The notes: generated from the sequence alone by a model not told the origin. A stretch of 64,000 bases of DNA from Sipunculus nudus (GCA_026874595.1 CM049314.1:35321229-35385228), one strand, 5' to 3'; positions 25,449 through 37,799 are shown, numbered from the stretch's first letter. Numbers and translations are program-made.

Positions 25449-26205
25449 CGGTGTTGTAGTCGAGTCAAGGCCCACCCACACCGAGGCCTAGTCACCAACG
25501 TCCCCGTCAAAGTCCATAAAACTAGAATTCAATGTCTGAATTTCCGGTACGAGTAACAACTCATGAGGCCATAATTGGTCAATTATGTTTGTAAAACGAA
25601 GCTGCAACATTTTAATAGCAGAAAAAGGGGATATTACATTCCAAATGTATACAAAATAAGTCAAACTGTGGCGGCCTCCAGCCGGCCCCCGCCCATGTCA
25701 TCGAGGCCGGAAGGCTCGACTCCGAGTCTTAACCTTGACCTTGGGCTGAAAGGAGTACTCGAATTTGGACTCGAGTACTCGTGAATGTACATGCATATCT
25801 GAATATAACTGCAAATTAACGGGCAGTCTGTAGACTGTACGTGTATCTGAGTTAAAGTTATACATGATAATCTTACTGTACAGTTTATTTCGAAGGGACT
25901 TACATTTATGAGTTAATTGCTTTCGAATGGATTTTTCCACTCAATATAATTTTAGTATTTATATTTATTCCTTCGTTGGGATAAAGTTAAGTCGTCACGA
26001 AGTCAAATTTATGCATATTTTGCATCGGTAAACAGATGTCCGTTTTATCTTAACAGGGTTACTATAGTAACGAGTACTCGAGTCCGAGTATGGTAATGCC
26101 TATCGGGTAATCGAGTCAAAAACGTTGTACCCGTTTCAGCCCTACGTCCGAGGCCAAGGCCGAATCCAAGGCAGCTGAACCCGGGCCTCGAGACCTCCAA
26201 CACTG
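25449..26205. mobile_element. hAT-like non-autonomous element, 757 bp
   Basis: The ends are CGGTGTTGTAGTCGAGTCAA and, inverted, CAGTGTTGGAGGTCTCGAGG. They are flanked by 8-bp direct repeats ATACATAT (25441-25448) and ATGCATAT (26206-26213), 7 of 8 matching. An 8-bp duplication with CAGTGTTG-type ends is the hAT signature. The interior is rich in GAGTACTCGAGTCC-type words. No transposase reading frame was seen. Confidence 0.6.
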
Positions 26206-26470
26206 ATGCATATATATACTGATATATATACTAATGCAGACATATAAAGTCTGTTTCAGGGGATGGAACTTGAGGTGAATGTTATTTGGATGGATCGGAC
26301 GGCATGGTTTGCAAAGCCGAGACATTGCGAGATCATGAATTGTTCGTATCGGAGACAGATACGTAAATGACTGGCATTTGATCCTGTTGTCCCCGGTGAG
26401 CACAATACGATTTTTCCGCGGAACACGCGCGGTGTAAAAACCAAACGGAGGAATAAAGGTTGTATGAATT

Positions 26471-27790
26471 CTAAGTTTTAAAACATTTAAAAGTGAATTT
26501 GTTTTGATGGCAGCACTTGGAGAGAATTTCAGCTCTTGAGTTCAGCAATGATCCAGGGGCGGCAGTTGCTATAAGTAGCTTATCAGACAAACAGAGGTCA
26601 CACTTTCTTGTCCAATCGAAATACGATGATGCCATAGCGGCGATTTCCGAGGAAAACGTGTAATTTATATCACTGTCCTTAAGGGTTTAGATATATTTGG
26701 ACAGCTCAGTGTTTTTTTTTGCGTGGGATCTGGTACGGAAGGATTGTTTGTAGTTGTCGTACCGGGTCTTAATTTCACCTTCAGTACACCCTATGTAGCA
26801 TTTCTCGCCGTTGTCCGTTCTTATAGCCAATTTTCAAATTGTCTTGTTGAGTAGCTTGTGGTATCTGTGATGCTTTCGAAAGTGTCATTCAACTAGCCTC
26901 ATTCACTTCCTTCCAATGTTGGATTCTACATTAGGACTGTAAGGAGGACTGAACCATAATATCTTCCTTTTTCTGTGCCGTTTGCTTTTCACTGTAGTTT
27001 CGACATATTTAAGCTTTCTTAGAATCTGGTTTTTACTTAAGCTTTGTCGTACATAGGTTTAGCTTTCGTGAATAGCTCTTCAATACAAGAGATGTCGGAT
27101 ACATGCTTCCTGATAAGTGAAGTCAAACCCGTCTTGATCTTATTTTACCCAGAAAAATTGCCAGCGAGTAAGCTAATCCCGCTGTGCAGAATGTTTTTGA
27201 TAACATCACCTGGGCAGGAGACAATGGTTTTGGCAAAGTTGAGGACTTTCCTAAGTAAGTCTTCTGTGATCGAAGGATAAAAATCAACGATATCAAACTT
27301 TATAAACTTACTTGTGCTATATTAAGCCACTGGTTCATTTTGTTTTCAATCTCCATTGGCTGTCTATTATATTCCAGCTGTTTTTTGCTCATGATTCCTA
27401 TTTCAGATTTTGCTGGGTTTATCAGTCTACACTTAGGGTTTAGCTCAAAATTGTGGTCTTTCAAAGTGATGTAAGCATTGCGCTCGGACAGGACTTCGAT
27501 ACGACCCGCAAGGTCAAGAGAAACGGCAATTTCTTTGGCTTCTGCACTGATATTTTTAGAGACCTTATGATCTGCTATTTTGTATGTGTCTGTGATGTTG
27601 TGTGTTAGGAGTTTGGCATAGTCTTCAATTGGCATGCTCTACAGATGGGTGGTCGTATCTGCTTGGACTAGGAGCTTGCCTGACTGTCTGATGTCTTAAC
27701 GTCACTGGCCATTTGTCTCTGGAATGCATTGTGCGAGCGTTGGAATTGTGTTCTTTGTTACGGAGCATTTCGTATGAATCACTTTCAAAT
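26471..27790 (-). mobile_element. Broken Penelope-like retroelement (reverse transcriptase + GIY-YIG remnants)
   Basis: The minus strand encodes, in broken frames, an N-terminal RT part with NAYITLKDHNFELNPKCRLI (27635-27300), the palm motif FDIVDFYPSI (about 27300-27270) and KRHRKRKILWFSPPYSPN (about 26.95 kb). A GIY-YIG nuclease follows with KCYIGCTEGEIKTRYDNYKQ (26.80 kb), ending HQNKFTFKCFKT at 26471. The RT + GIY-YIG order is typical of Penelope-like elements. Only about 0.3 kb separates the first palm motif from the thumb-like region, so the catalytic YxDD part is deleted. Frameshifts and stops make it non-autonomous. Confidence 0.72.
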
Positions 27791-27879
27791 ACCCTGAGGT
27801 GTTCACTTTGAGGGGGTTTATATGTAGTTTTGAAGCCATAATTTTGCTTACATGGAACTTGTCCAGGGTTTTTGTGATG

Positions 27880-27881
<2 letters not shown>

Positions 27882-27944
<63 letters not shown>
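27882..27944. repeat. (AT)n microsatellite
   Basis: Uninterrupted dinucleotide run of about 63 bp immediately upstream of the broken Penelope-like element. Confidence 0.95.
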
Positions 27945-27945
<1 letters not shown>

Positions 27946-30690
27946 CGCCGTTTTTCCGATTGCCCTATTTCCGAAATATTCGGTTTTTCGAAATTACCGC
28001 AGTAGTTGCTCTAATTGATTAGTTCTGTGCCGATTTTATCCCCGGGGCAAAGGTGTTAAAAATTCAGCAATCCCCGCAACGCTAGGCTCCATGTACCCTT
28101 AGATAGTGGCTGAGAAGATTATCCAAAAGCACTTGTGAGTATTTCAATCATTTCTCGTTTGTACTCTAGCAAGCATAATCCGTCGGCTTCGTCCTGGATG
28201 TCAGGGCAAACAACTGAGCAGTGGACTCGCATTGATATAAGTGAAGTATCATTCATACATCGATTGTGCTCAAGCAGGTTTATGTGTGAGTCCATAGCAT
28301 GCGGGCTGGGGTATTCAATTAGAGTAAACCTACATTAGATCCAAAATTTATAAATTATCTATTTTAATTGATAGGCTCTGTGGTCGTTTAAATACTTTTT
28401 AATTCCCTTGCCTAACACTCGTTAAAACGTGTACCGCACTGGCGCCGCCTGCGGGCTGTTAAAGGAACTAACTGAGCTTCACTTAATGGCGATGTCATTT
28501 GACCTTTCCCCTCCAGTAAATTTCTTGATAAAAAGGGCACTGACGTATTCTTAAAACCGGTTAGAATGATCTTTACCAATCAAACTCTGCAATAAATCCG
28601 ATGTTCCGGTCGTCAATTGCGTAGGTCGAAAAGAAACACCGTGTTCCCCATGTAAAATGCGTTAAGGTAATCATTAATTAACTGTCGTGCGAACTTGCCC
28701 CCAGATCCCAGACTGTTTTTCCGAAAGTTCGTTTTATGGGTGTCTACTGTATATATATATCCACGCGGTGGACATATAAATCCCGGGAACTTTCTCGCAA
28801 AAGTCCAACAAATCTCTCAGTCTGGAGCTTTTTAACGAAACAAATTTTTTTCAAAGAAACGTCCGAATGGTTTTCGCCCACCGTTGACTGGTTCCAGTCG
28901 TAAAGACAATAGTATCTTCAGTCGTCTCTACACTTCTCTACATGGAATTTACCAACTAAGCCTCCTAGAATCGTCTGGAATCTTCTCTCAGCTGGATCAT
29001 AACAAACCGTGGTCTAGTAAGTTCTAACACAAACAAATCGATCCACTGATCAACACAACTAATGATACAAATAAACACAATATTATTCAGTATTATTAAT
29101 CAAATCTTCCCTGGTAATATCCAATCATCCTATTGGGCTTTCTTAGCCTAACAAGTACATTTGTGTAATTATATATCTGGGACTTCCTGTTTAAATCTGT
29201 TTACGTATCATCCCATAGATGATATCGTTCTTGCATACTTCCGGTTTTAGGAACCCTTAGAAAGGGATTCAAACCTTCATCTCCGTGGTGCACTGGCCTT
29301 GACACCCGCATGAAAACATGAAAAGTTTAGAGAAATAGCGAGAATGTGAATCCTGTAGCGAGCAAAAAAAATCATATAAAATTGTTATGTGTGACAGGGA
29401 AACTTCGTGAGCAGAAAGTGTTATCGAATGACCGAGAAATTTCTCTGAAATTTCTGCTGTACTGTCTAAGCCGTACGTTCTTTAAATCTTTAGATTCCCT
29501 TGGGCTTACAGTTGTTCCTACAGTTGTGACAAGCACCAGGTGGCGCGTATGATGCATCATTCTCCTAACAGAATATTTATCTATGTATATCAAGGATAAA
29601 CAGAACAGATATTGACCCTGCGCTGGAGCTTTGATGACGCGTGTGACGTGTAATGCGGGGGAAACCCAGGGAATTCCCCACCAGATACTTTTGTTGTTTC
29701 AGCACCAGATGGCGACTTGCCTGCTTCGATTATCTAAGGGACATAACGCTGTCAAAGTGGTATGTTATAGTACCTTATGCTCATAATCGGTTTCCAATTT
29801 TTACATTTGACACCATTTTAGCCGGGGTATTATATTTTTATTGTCCATCGCAATGTCTCCAGTTGTCAGAGAGCAGCGCAGAGCAAGGAAGGGAGAGAGA
29901 ACGGAAGTAAAGCTACAGATTTTGTCAAATGAATTAAAAAAAAGAACCAGAAACTCAGAGAGGAAAAATATGGTATGTTTGTTAATACGAATCATCTGAG
30001 ACATAAAAAATTACAATATCTTTTCGGGATAAAGGACATGAATATACAGTCCTTACTGACACCAACATGTGTCGCAAATATGAGGGGAATTATCTTTTTG
30101 CCCGATGTCACTATAAATCTGACAAAGGGGCACAATCAGTTTCTGAGATTGAGCGAACACCGCTAGGTTCGGTAAGAGGAATATCTCCTCAATGGTACTC
30201 CGGGCAAACTAAGAACGCTCCCTCTTAACAACCTCAACAAATGAAATAAATATGGATTTAAACTCAACAACCCCTAGAAGCTTTTCTAGCGGGGTTGGGT
30301 GGGGGCAGTCAAAGCGAAACGTTATTTTCTTTTTCATGTCATCGGGCCGTTACCTCATCGGGCCGTTACCTCTATAGTATCACGTCGTAACAGGACATGG
30401 TGGTATGGTAAAGGATTTGTTATGTTTTGGGTGTCGGTACATATAGGCTACACTGATCACAATGAAGATAACGGTATCCTGTTACACTAATTGCTAAAAC
30501 AATCCATTGTTAGAGATTTCCACGCCACGCTCCTTAAGCTGCCCCTGGGAAATCCCCGTTAACTGTTATATGCTATCTTACTGATCACAAGTGTATACTT
30601 CCTGCAGCAGTTAATATATTTACATGCAGAGTAATACCATGTAAATAGATGTCATCAGCACCTAAAAGGGATGTGAGAGAATTTTTTTTT
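27945..30690. other. Intergenic region, no gene recognised
   Basis: Unique-looking sequence. CCACGCGGTGG is a small palindrome near 28762, and a 16-bp direct duplication (ATCGGGCCGTTACCTC) lies at about 30341-30372. No ORF with a family motif. Confidence 0.45.
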
Positions 30691-30775
30691 CGGGGGCAGT
30701 GGGAGGGGGGGGGGGGTGTGGTTCGAGGGGTGGGGGGGGGGGGTGGGTGTGGGGGGCGGTGTTGGGGGCCTCAAC
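30690..30775 (+). other. G-rich cluster with quadruplex potential
   Basis: Contains many runs of three to eleven G separated by short T/C loops on the plus strand; no coding sense. A similar cluster is at 31832-31878. Confidence 0.6.
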
Positions 30776-30921
30776 ACCTGCCCCACGTGAACCCGTCAAG
30801 TGTGGAGAGAATTGCAATGGACATTATACATGACATACATTACGTATTGGTGACGTATGTATGGCCATGCTGGTTCATTGTACTGAGATATAGAAAATTT
30901 ATACACAGAACAGTCGGTTCA

Positions 30922-30990
30922 CTCCGTTTGGGAATCGAACCCATGACTTTCCTATTGGCGGTCGTTTGCTAAACCACTTAGCTAACGGAG
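30922..30990 (-). repeat. tRNA-like Pol III promoter module (SINE head or tRNA pseudogene)
   Basis: The minus strand shows A box TAGCTAAGTGG and exact B box GGTTCGATTCC. The ends pair as a seven-base acceptor-like stem (CTCCGTT/AACGGAG), and CTAA/TTAG makes a D-like stem. A five-base-pair anticodon stem cannot be formed and the T stem has a mismatch. It is probably not a working tRNA. Confidence 0.5.
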
Positions 30991-31609
30991 TTCCTCAAAC
31001 TGTGTATAAGCACGCTTTTATAGGAACCAGCGAAGTGACATCATTGTCATGACGTCAGAGTACTACCTACTACAAGTCTCGCCACAGCGACTTTGCATGC
31101 CGCAGGGAGAACTGGTGGCCTTTTATGGCGTGAGGTATATATTTTTTAGATAGATGTATGAATTGCCGTGCTCATAGAAATGGAGCTTGATCATAAAATA
31201 AATGGTATACTCATATAAGTATCCTTCAGACTCCTTCGCAATCAGACTTAAAGAAGCAGAAGGTGTTAAATGCAAATCAGAACTTTTTTGGCAAAAGCGT
31301 TTACTGTTCTATTTTGCAGATATTTTAAGATCATAACAGGTCCTCCTTAAAAATTCATTACCTGTCTGACGTAACATTTCAGACAACAGAGATATTTTGC
31401 CCATTTTACACCAAATGTTTTCCTTATTAGAAGTAAATGACGACGGCCCCCTGGCCGGAAAACCAGATTTCTATATGTCACAATGGTAAAGAATTACATA
31501 ACATAGATTTTAATTATGGGGACCTAGACTACCTTATAAATTAATTGTATTGCTTTTTAACTTACCTTTTGAAAAGAAAATGTGTTAAATCTTGTTTTAA
31601 AATGGTAAC

Positions 31610-31690
31610 AAACCAACTAGCCGAGCGGGCGGTAAAACGCTTTGCTCTCTCCGCTGGCGACCCAGGTTCGATTCCCGGAGCGGCTTGTAG
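31610..31690 (+). repeat. tRNA-derived A/B-box module
   Basis: TAGCCGAGCGG (31618) and GGTTCGATTCC (31665-31675) are good A and B boxes, 47 bp apart. The expected acceptor stem does not pair, so this is likely a SINE head or pseudo-tRNA. Confidence 0.45.
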
Positions 31691-31942
31691 TTTCCTGTCC
31701 AAGGTCGAGATTTTCTCGGTGTTCTACGGTTTCCTAAAACCCCATAGACTATCGAACGCCACCATCTGAGTCATGAAGATTGCCTTGTATTAATAATTGT
31801 GACCATTTTTATACGGGGGCGTAGCCTGGAGGAGGGGTGGGTGGGGGGGGGGGGAGGGGGGGTTGGGGGGGGGGGGTAGGGAAGCCCCGACACCACCTGA
31901 AACAAAACATTAGTATATCGTTGTGGGGATTTTTTGTGAGGT

Positions 31943-31997
<55 letters not shown>

Positions 31998-32663
31998 TCC
32001 ATTGCCCTTTGTTTTGATTCTTGATGACCTTTTATAGAAATAAATAATAAAATAATGAATTGGAAAAATCTTTATAAATCAAACTTAAATGTATTATATC
32101 AGAAATTTGAAAATTTAGTATCCGCAGTACTTCTATTCAAATATTTATAGTCCTAAGTAGATTTCAGTGCTTGCAGTGTAGTGCTCGATATAGCAAAGAT
32201 AGAGCAGATTAAGTATCTGAATGCTATGGATGTTGGAGTATCTTGGTATTGCTCTGAGTGTGACGCTGGTGCACAAGATGGTATCAGCATCCAGGCGATC
32301 ATTAGATAAATGACGCTTTTGGAAAACCGTGCTATTACTGTTGGTACTAACTGGTGTCGGCATGCTGTTATACGTCCGGGTCTTACACGAATTTCCTGCA
32401 GTTTCATCTTCGAAATGCACAGATCAGATAATACCGATAGCACTGATACCAATTATTAAATGGCCTGTTAAAATGATCTCTGTATATCAAGAGTGCTATC
32501 AGCATGACACAGTATATGTTAGATATACACTTTTGAACGTATTTTAAAGGGATTAGGGGTTGAAATTGAAACCGGTCTTTGCGCCATCTATAATGTAAGA
32601 GAAATTATAAACTAGCCAGGATTTATTCTCCTGATTTTAACATTGCAAGTAATATGCAGGATA

Positions 32664-32942
32664 TAACCTCCGCCTAGGAGGCTATGTTTCTGCCGGCAAT
32701 GGTTTGTTAGCAACATTACTCAAAAAGTTATTTAAGTATTTTCATGGAATTTTCAGGATAACTGGGAAATAATTAATGAACAATTGACTAAATTGTGGGG
32801 GTGATCCGGATCATCACATGGTTCCAGGATTTTTTTTAAAAGGAGAATGTGCTGTATTTCTGACAATGTCTTATGCGAGAAGTGAGCTGCCTTGGCCGAG
32901 GTCTGCGCTCTCTGAGTGCTTTTCTAGTTGGATACTGTATTG
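32664..32942 (+). repeat. Dispersed repeat R1, near full length
   Basis: Runs from AACCTCCGCCTAGGAGGC through GTTAGCAACATTACTCAAAA, GGGGGTGATCCGGATCA and ends GGTCTGCGCTCTCTGAGTGC. No coding capacity. Confidence 0.65.
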
Positions 32943-33465
32943 TCTGACATACGCACAGCCACACATCCCAATCCACACATTATTACTACTTGATTAATAA
33001 CATAAATATAATCTAGCACACACATACACTATCACTATGTGAATAAAAAATAAATATAAATATTTCCTTATTTCGAAACTTTTACTTGAAAATGACAAAT
33101 AAAAGTAAATATATTGGCATGATGTATTTAAATACTCCCTGAGCATCATTTAATAAGTAATATCACAACATGATTGCTTAATTGCTTAAATCAGTAAAGA
33201 AAAATGGTGATTGATAAAAAGTCTGCATGTTACAAACACCCAGTTTACGAGTATACATGAATTATACTGGTATATGAATACTGAACTTTTCCCTCAATCA
33301 CGATGTTTTAATATTGTCAAGTATAATCTGGTACGCGCGCCTCACAGATATCACGTAATGCGTCACTCGGTTTTTAACTGATGCAGATGTGTGCGTGTGA
33401 GTAGGAAACCGGTATCCGTTGGCTTTTATATCTGTCTTGAAACACTACAAACGAAAACAAAGATT

Positions 33466-33523
33466 TTATATATATATATATGATATATATATTTATATAT
33501 ATTCATGACATAACGATGATAAT

Positions 33524-33614
<91 letters not shown>
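33466..33614. repeat. Compound (AT)n array
   Basis: Several AT runs broken by short interruptions, 3' of copy A. Tyr-Ile-Tyr-Ile ORFs here are spurious. Confidence 0.95.
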
Positions 33615-33618
<4 letters not shown>

Positions 33619-33783
33619 ATACAATGAAACTCCGCTTAGACGAACAACCCCGCTCAAACGACCCCTTATATGGTTAAAGACTAGCGTAAACCATCATAAA
33701 AACCCCGCTAACCCTACCATCCCGCTGACAAGATCACTTTGGCTGTTCCCCGCGTGTGATGCTGTCGAACTTTTCCTCCCTCT

Positions 33784-33785
<2 letters not shown>

Positions 33786-33843
<58 letters not shown>
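33786..33843. repeat. (AT)n array just 3' of copy A
   Basis: Perfect AT run of 58 bp about 75 bp downstream of the copy A stop. Homologous arrays follow copies B and C. Confidence 0.95.
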
Positions 33844-33846
<3 letters not shown>

Positions 33847-33919
33847 TGTGAATGACGCAGAGAGAGAGAGACAGAAGTACCACATAAATTGGAAACCTCC
33901 CACCCATGCATCCAAGGGG

Positions 33920-36414
33920 TTAAACGTCATAAATTTTGAATATACTCTGAATATACAACTTATATAAAGATAAAACAAGTAAATGCTAAGTTAAATACAC
34001 GATGCGCTTGTTCATGTTGAAACCAAATGAATACCGTTCATATCGACGTCTTTCTATGAATTAAAAGGTACTCTTTAGGGTAGTTTTATTTACCATTAAT
34101 ATCAATAATTGAAGACAATGTCGAAGGCCCATTACCTTTTTATTTTCCATTTCAGTGACTATACGCATGATATCTTCATGCATCAAGTAGAAACCATTGT
34201 CGGGGTCTTCGGTGCTTCTTCCTGGATACCCGCAGGTGGTAGAAAAAGGCAAGCTATAATTCTTTAATGTGTTGAGGGTGTCGAGTACATCCTGAAAGCA
34301 TTACCACAGAAATGCATTAAGAATTGTGTATAAAAAAAAAACAGATGAAAGGATAAATAATTAGGACTAATAGAGCCCTGAAGGAAATAAAAACAAAATC
34401 AAAACGGATACCTTGTTTCTCTGGAGCCCATGACGATTACAGATATTTGTGAACTTTTGTTTATATGATCAAGACGGAAGTTACTTAACGGTTCCACGTG
34501 TCAAGTTACATTTCAGTGCATCCATGCGTCTAATTCATCCTTGTCAGTGAGAATTCTTGTTGGTACCGATACTCGTTATTCTCCCTGTTTAGTTAAAATC
34601 ATCTTCATTATAGTTACTCAGGTTCTGTTACCTCGATTTCGGTTTCTTGAAATCACTGGTTGATCAAACGTAACAGATCGGCCGATGTTACACAGCACGT
34701 GTGTTATTAGATACATTAGATACATCAATAAACAACGTGAATGATCTGACCAAATATTAGACCAATCGGGTGTTATATAACCAGTACAAACCTGTAAAGT
34801 AGACGTGCTTGGATCAATAGTCATATTTTCTAACGGTGTTGGTGGTGTGTAGTCGGGCGTGTCAGCATCGCATACATCATCTATCTCCACCAGATTGGAG
34901 TAGTCGCTACACTGTAGGTTAAAAGAAAAATAAGATGATTTATTCGGATTTCAGGACAGGGTAATGTTATGACACACACGGACACACACGCACGCGTTAT
35001 TTTACGGACTCCGAGAACAAGGAATATAATGCGAGCGGGAAAAAATTTTTTCTTCGCCTTCCCTTTTGAGACAAAAAAACGTGAAACTTTGCCAGTTTGC
35101 CAATAGGAATTGCTCCCAGAAGATTTCCTCAAAAAATGCTCCAGCACTTGACATGGTGTGTATGATAACCCACAATTAGTCAGTTTTCCATAGTTTAAAC
35201 AAATCTTGTAAGACCTTTCTGCCATTTCATAAATTACCGTATTGCCAATAAACTAGCCTTAAATTGCAGAAAATAGAATATTAATACACGAAAAATTGGA
35301 GTATTATTTTTTTGCAAGGCATTAGGGCCTGTAAAACAAATAATTGCACTACTTATATTTTTGAAAATGATAATTCGAAATGTCAGTGTAGTTATAAATT
35401 GCAAAATGGAAAATATCCGGCGGAGAGTACAGTGTAAACATAGCTTACGTAGTCGGGTAAATAGTCCCAGTGTATAGCTTCGGCCATGATTGTACATGTT
35501 TCTGAGAGACTTGCTGGCGCACAGGAGCAACCGGTGAAGAAAAGGATCCCCAGGATTATAACAGCTATAAAAGAAGAGTGTTTTTATTATTATCAACCAA
35601 AGACAATAGAAAAAGACCTACAATAATAATGCATTAATATTATGATAACAGACAGATCGGTCGTGTCAAAGAAATCATCTGTGTCACGGTCTGTCTGTCT
35701 GTCTGTCTATTCCTCTTTCTGTTCACAACTAATACTGAGCTTCAATTAAAACGAACTTGACTCACGGCATACAGACTTACCGGAACAACATTATTTAATA
35801 GCTACCTAAAACATAATAGCCATGGAAGGACATCACAGACAGTTAGTCATTGAATACACAGTTAACCAGGTAACGCGGGTGTCTGTCTACATAACGTACT
35901 GGACGAATCCTCTATAATTCAGTCAATTAACTACAACTTCTGTTATACTTTGATTTTTTAATAATTTAAAAGTAATTATGACTGTTCATGGACTCATACC
36001 TGTTAGGGAGCTTTAAGCATATGGATATTATATATTTTTCAGACTACCGTGACTCTTCAAGTCAAATTAAACATTGGAAACATTAAACAAATTAAACATT
36101 AAATATTTTAAAATTAAAAATCATCAACAATCATAATCATGTGACCACTCCAATAAAATAAATTTATATCTTTTTGCACTCCACTTGTGAAATAACGTTT
36201 TATGAGGTGAAATTAAAGTTTCAAGTATAGTTCACAAGTGGTCACCAAAGTTAACAGTATTAGAAACAAATCGTGTGATTTATATAAAATGTCCTAACTT
36301 AAGTTAAACTTTACTTATGGGATATCTTTCGAATAATTTAAAACCTGAGCTCTCTTTTTATGCACAAATCGTATTTAACTTACCTGTCATATTTAGTGTA
36401 TGCATTTTAACCAT
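33920..36414 (-). CDS. Secreted cytokine-like family protein, copy A (C-terminal truncation)
   Basis: Exons are 36414-36384, 35564-35449, 34911-34792, 34291-34136 and 33946-33920, with intron phases 1-0-0-0 and consensus GT-AG sites. The predicted protein is 149 residues. Exons 1-2 encode a signal peptide (hydrophobic VIILGILFFTG, then GCSCA before the likely cleavage). The mature part has four Cys, an acidic Pro-rich linker from exon 3 (TPDYTPPTP), N-glycosylation sequons NMT and NYS, and an amphipathic segment HEDIMRIVTEMENKK. In exon 5 a TTA seen in the other copies reads TAA, ending the protein after SIFKIYDV, ten residues early. I recognise no homolog. The five-exon layout resembles helical cytokine/hormone genes, which is inference only. 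Intron 1 is 819 bp. Confidence 0.68.
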
Positions 36415-36471
36415 CAAAGGTGTCACATCAAACGTATGCTTACAAGTTAAAGTCAATCATTATACATATGT

Positions 36472-36665
36472 GTATATATATATATAACTTACACGGAAGT
36501 AGAAACTTTGATCCAACGGGTGGGGAGAGCAGGAGATCGACTGATAACAGCTCACGCAGCGTTTTAGAGCTAATGGTGGGAGGCGTAAAATGGTTATGAT
36601 ATTTGTTTCTGTTTCTGTCATGAAAGGAAGGGTGATGAAGACGCTATTTTTATTTAAGGCTACCA
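36472..36665 (-). promoter_or_regulatory. Putative promoter of copy A
   Basis: A TATA-like stretch (about 36472-36487) lies 58-73 bp upstream of the ATG. At 36605-36620 the coding-strand motif TGACAGAAACAGAAAC fits GAAANNGAAA, the IRF/ISRE core, 191 bp upstream of the ATG. An ETS-type ACTTCCG precedes the TATA. The whole block is shared with copies B and C. Because introns are shared too, conservation alone does not prove function. Confidence 0.45.
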
Positions 36666-36922
36666 CTTAACCTCAATGACGTCACTATCTTTTTTACAAA
36701 TGATCAAAAATTTGACCTAAAGGTATCAAGTAGACATTAAAAGTAACCGTTTATAATGATTCTAGACCCAATATATTTTTAGACAACCGAGCGCGTATCA
36801 TGTGCAATTAATAATATACATATCGGAATAAATAATACTACGTAAACAAATGGTACTGTTAGATGGGTTTGATCACATAGTGTGAAACATTAAGGTTCAC
36901 AGTGGGAATAATGATGTTATTA

Positions 36923-37175
36923 CCACCGCAAAGGGCGGGGGTTATTTTTGCCATCGATGGTTTGTTTGTCTGTTTGTTGGATTGTTTGTTAGCAACTTTA
37001 CACAAAAAGTTATAAACAGATTTTGGTGAAACTTTACGAAAAGATACACAGCTAAATTTGGTGGGTGATCCGGATCACCATCTTGATCCAGGTTTTTTCA
37101 AAGGAAAAATGCCATATGGGGGTAATGAGGTGCCTTGGCCGAGGTCTGTGTTCTCCGAGTGATTTTTAGTTTTGT
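36923..37175 (+). repeat. Dispersed repeat R1
   Basis: Same family, from ACCACCGCAAAGGG to TCTCCGAGTGATTTTTAG. It lies 0.5 kb upstream of copy A, and related copies sit at the same place upstream of copies B and C. The insertion therefore predates the gene duplications. Confidence 0.65.
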
Positions 37176-37799
37176 TTCGTGCAACACACGAGTAGACTGT
37201 ACTCCTAAATTATAGCCCTTAACGTTATTTAAACCAATTACGGTTGATTATTTTATGTAATTTATTATTTGTAAGTCAAAGACAGGTATGGATGTTCAGT
37301 AGATTTGATTGTTTTAATTGTGTCTTTGTAGTTGATACATTTTAAAATTTAACAGTAGAATTTTATAAATTTTTTTTGTATGACAATAAAAAGTATTTTT
37401 ATAAAGGCTATGTAATATTCATTTAAAGTAGGATAATTTCCAATTAAACTTGGAAAATACTCATTCAGCGGAAATTTGGCAAAAGAAACGGTGACAGATA
37501 AAATGCTTTGAAAATACCCCTTTTTGGTGGAGATCATGAATCACTGGTGTAGTTTTGTAATCATCCCAATACTTTTGAAGACATAATGTCACAATGCATA
37601 TGCTTCAATTCCAATATAAAAATACAAAACGGAACAATCATTTTCAAAAATGTTCTACAATGATGGCATATTATATATATAGGACCTAATTAAACACTCT
37701 CAATCAAAACATTTTTTTATGAGTCATAAAGAATTACGTGATAAATACAAATATAAATATAACTTCCTTATATATGCTAGTTTATTCAAAGTGATACCA

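Noticed and set aside
30922-30990. Functional tRNA gene
   Set aside because: The acceptor and D stems pair, but no anticodon stem of normal size can form and the T stem is mismatched.
33480-33677. Tyr-Ile-Tyr-Ile ORFs here and at most other (AT)n arrays
   Set aside because: They are translations of AT dinucleotide arrays, with no conserved start or family.
36490-36666. Conserved ORF in the promoter block of copies A and B as a coding exon
   Set aside because: The frame shifts between the two copies, copy B lacks the donor-like GTAAGT, and the following AG is only about 50 bp away. It is better read as promoter.
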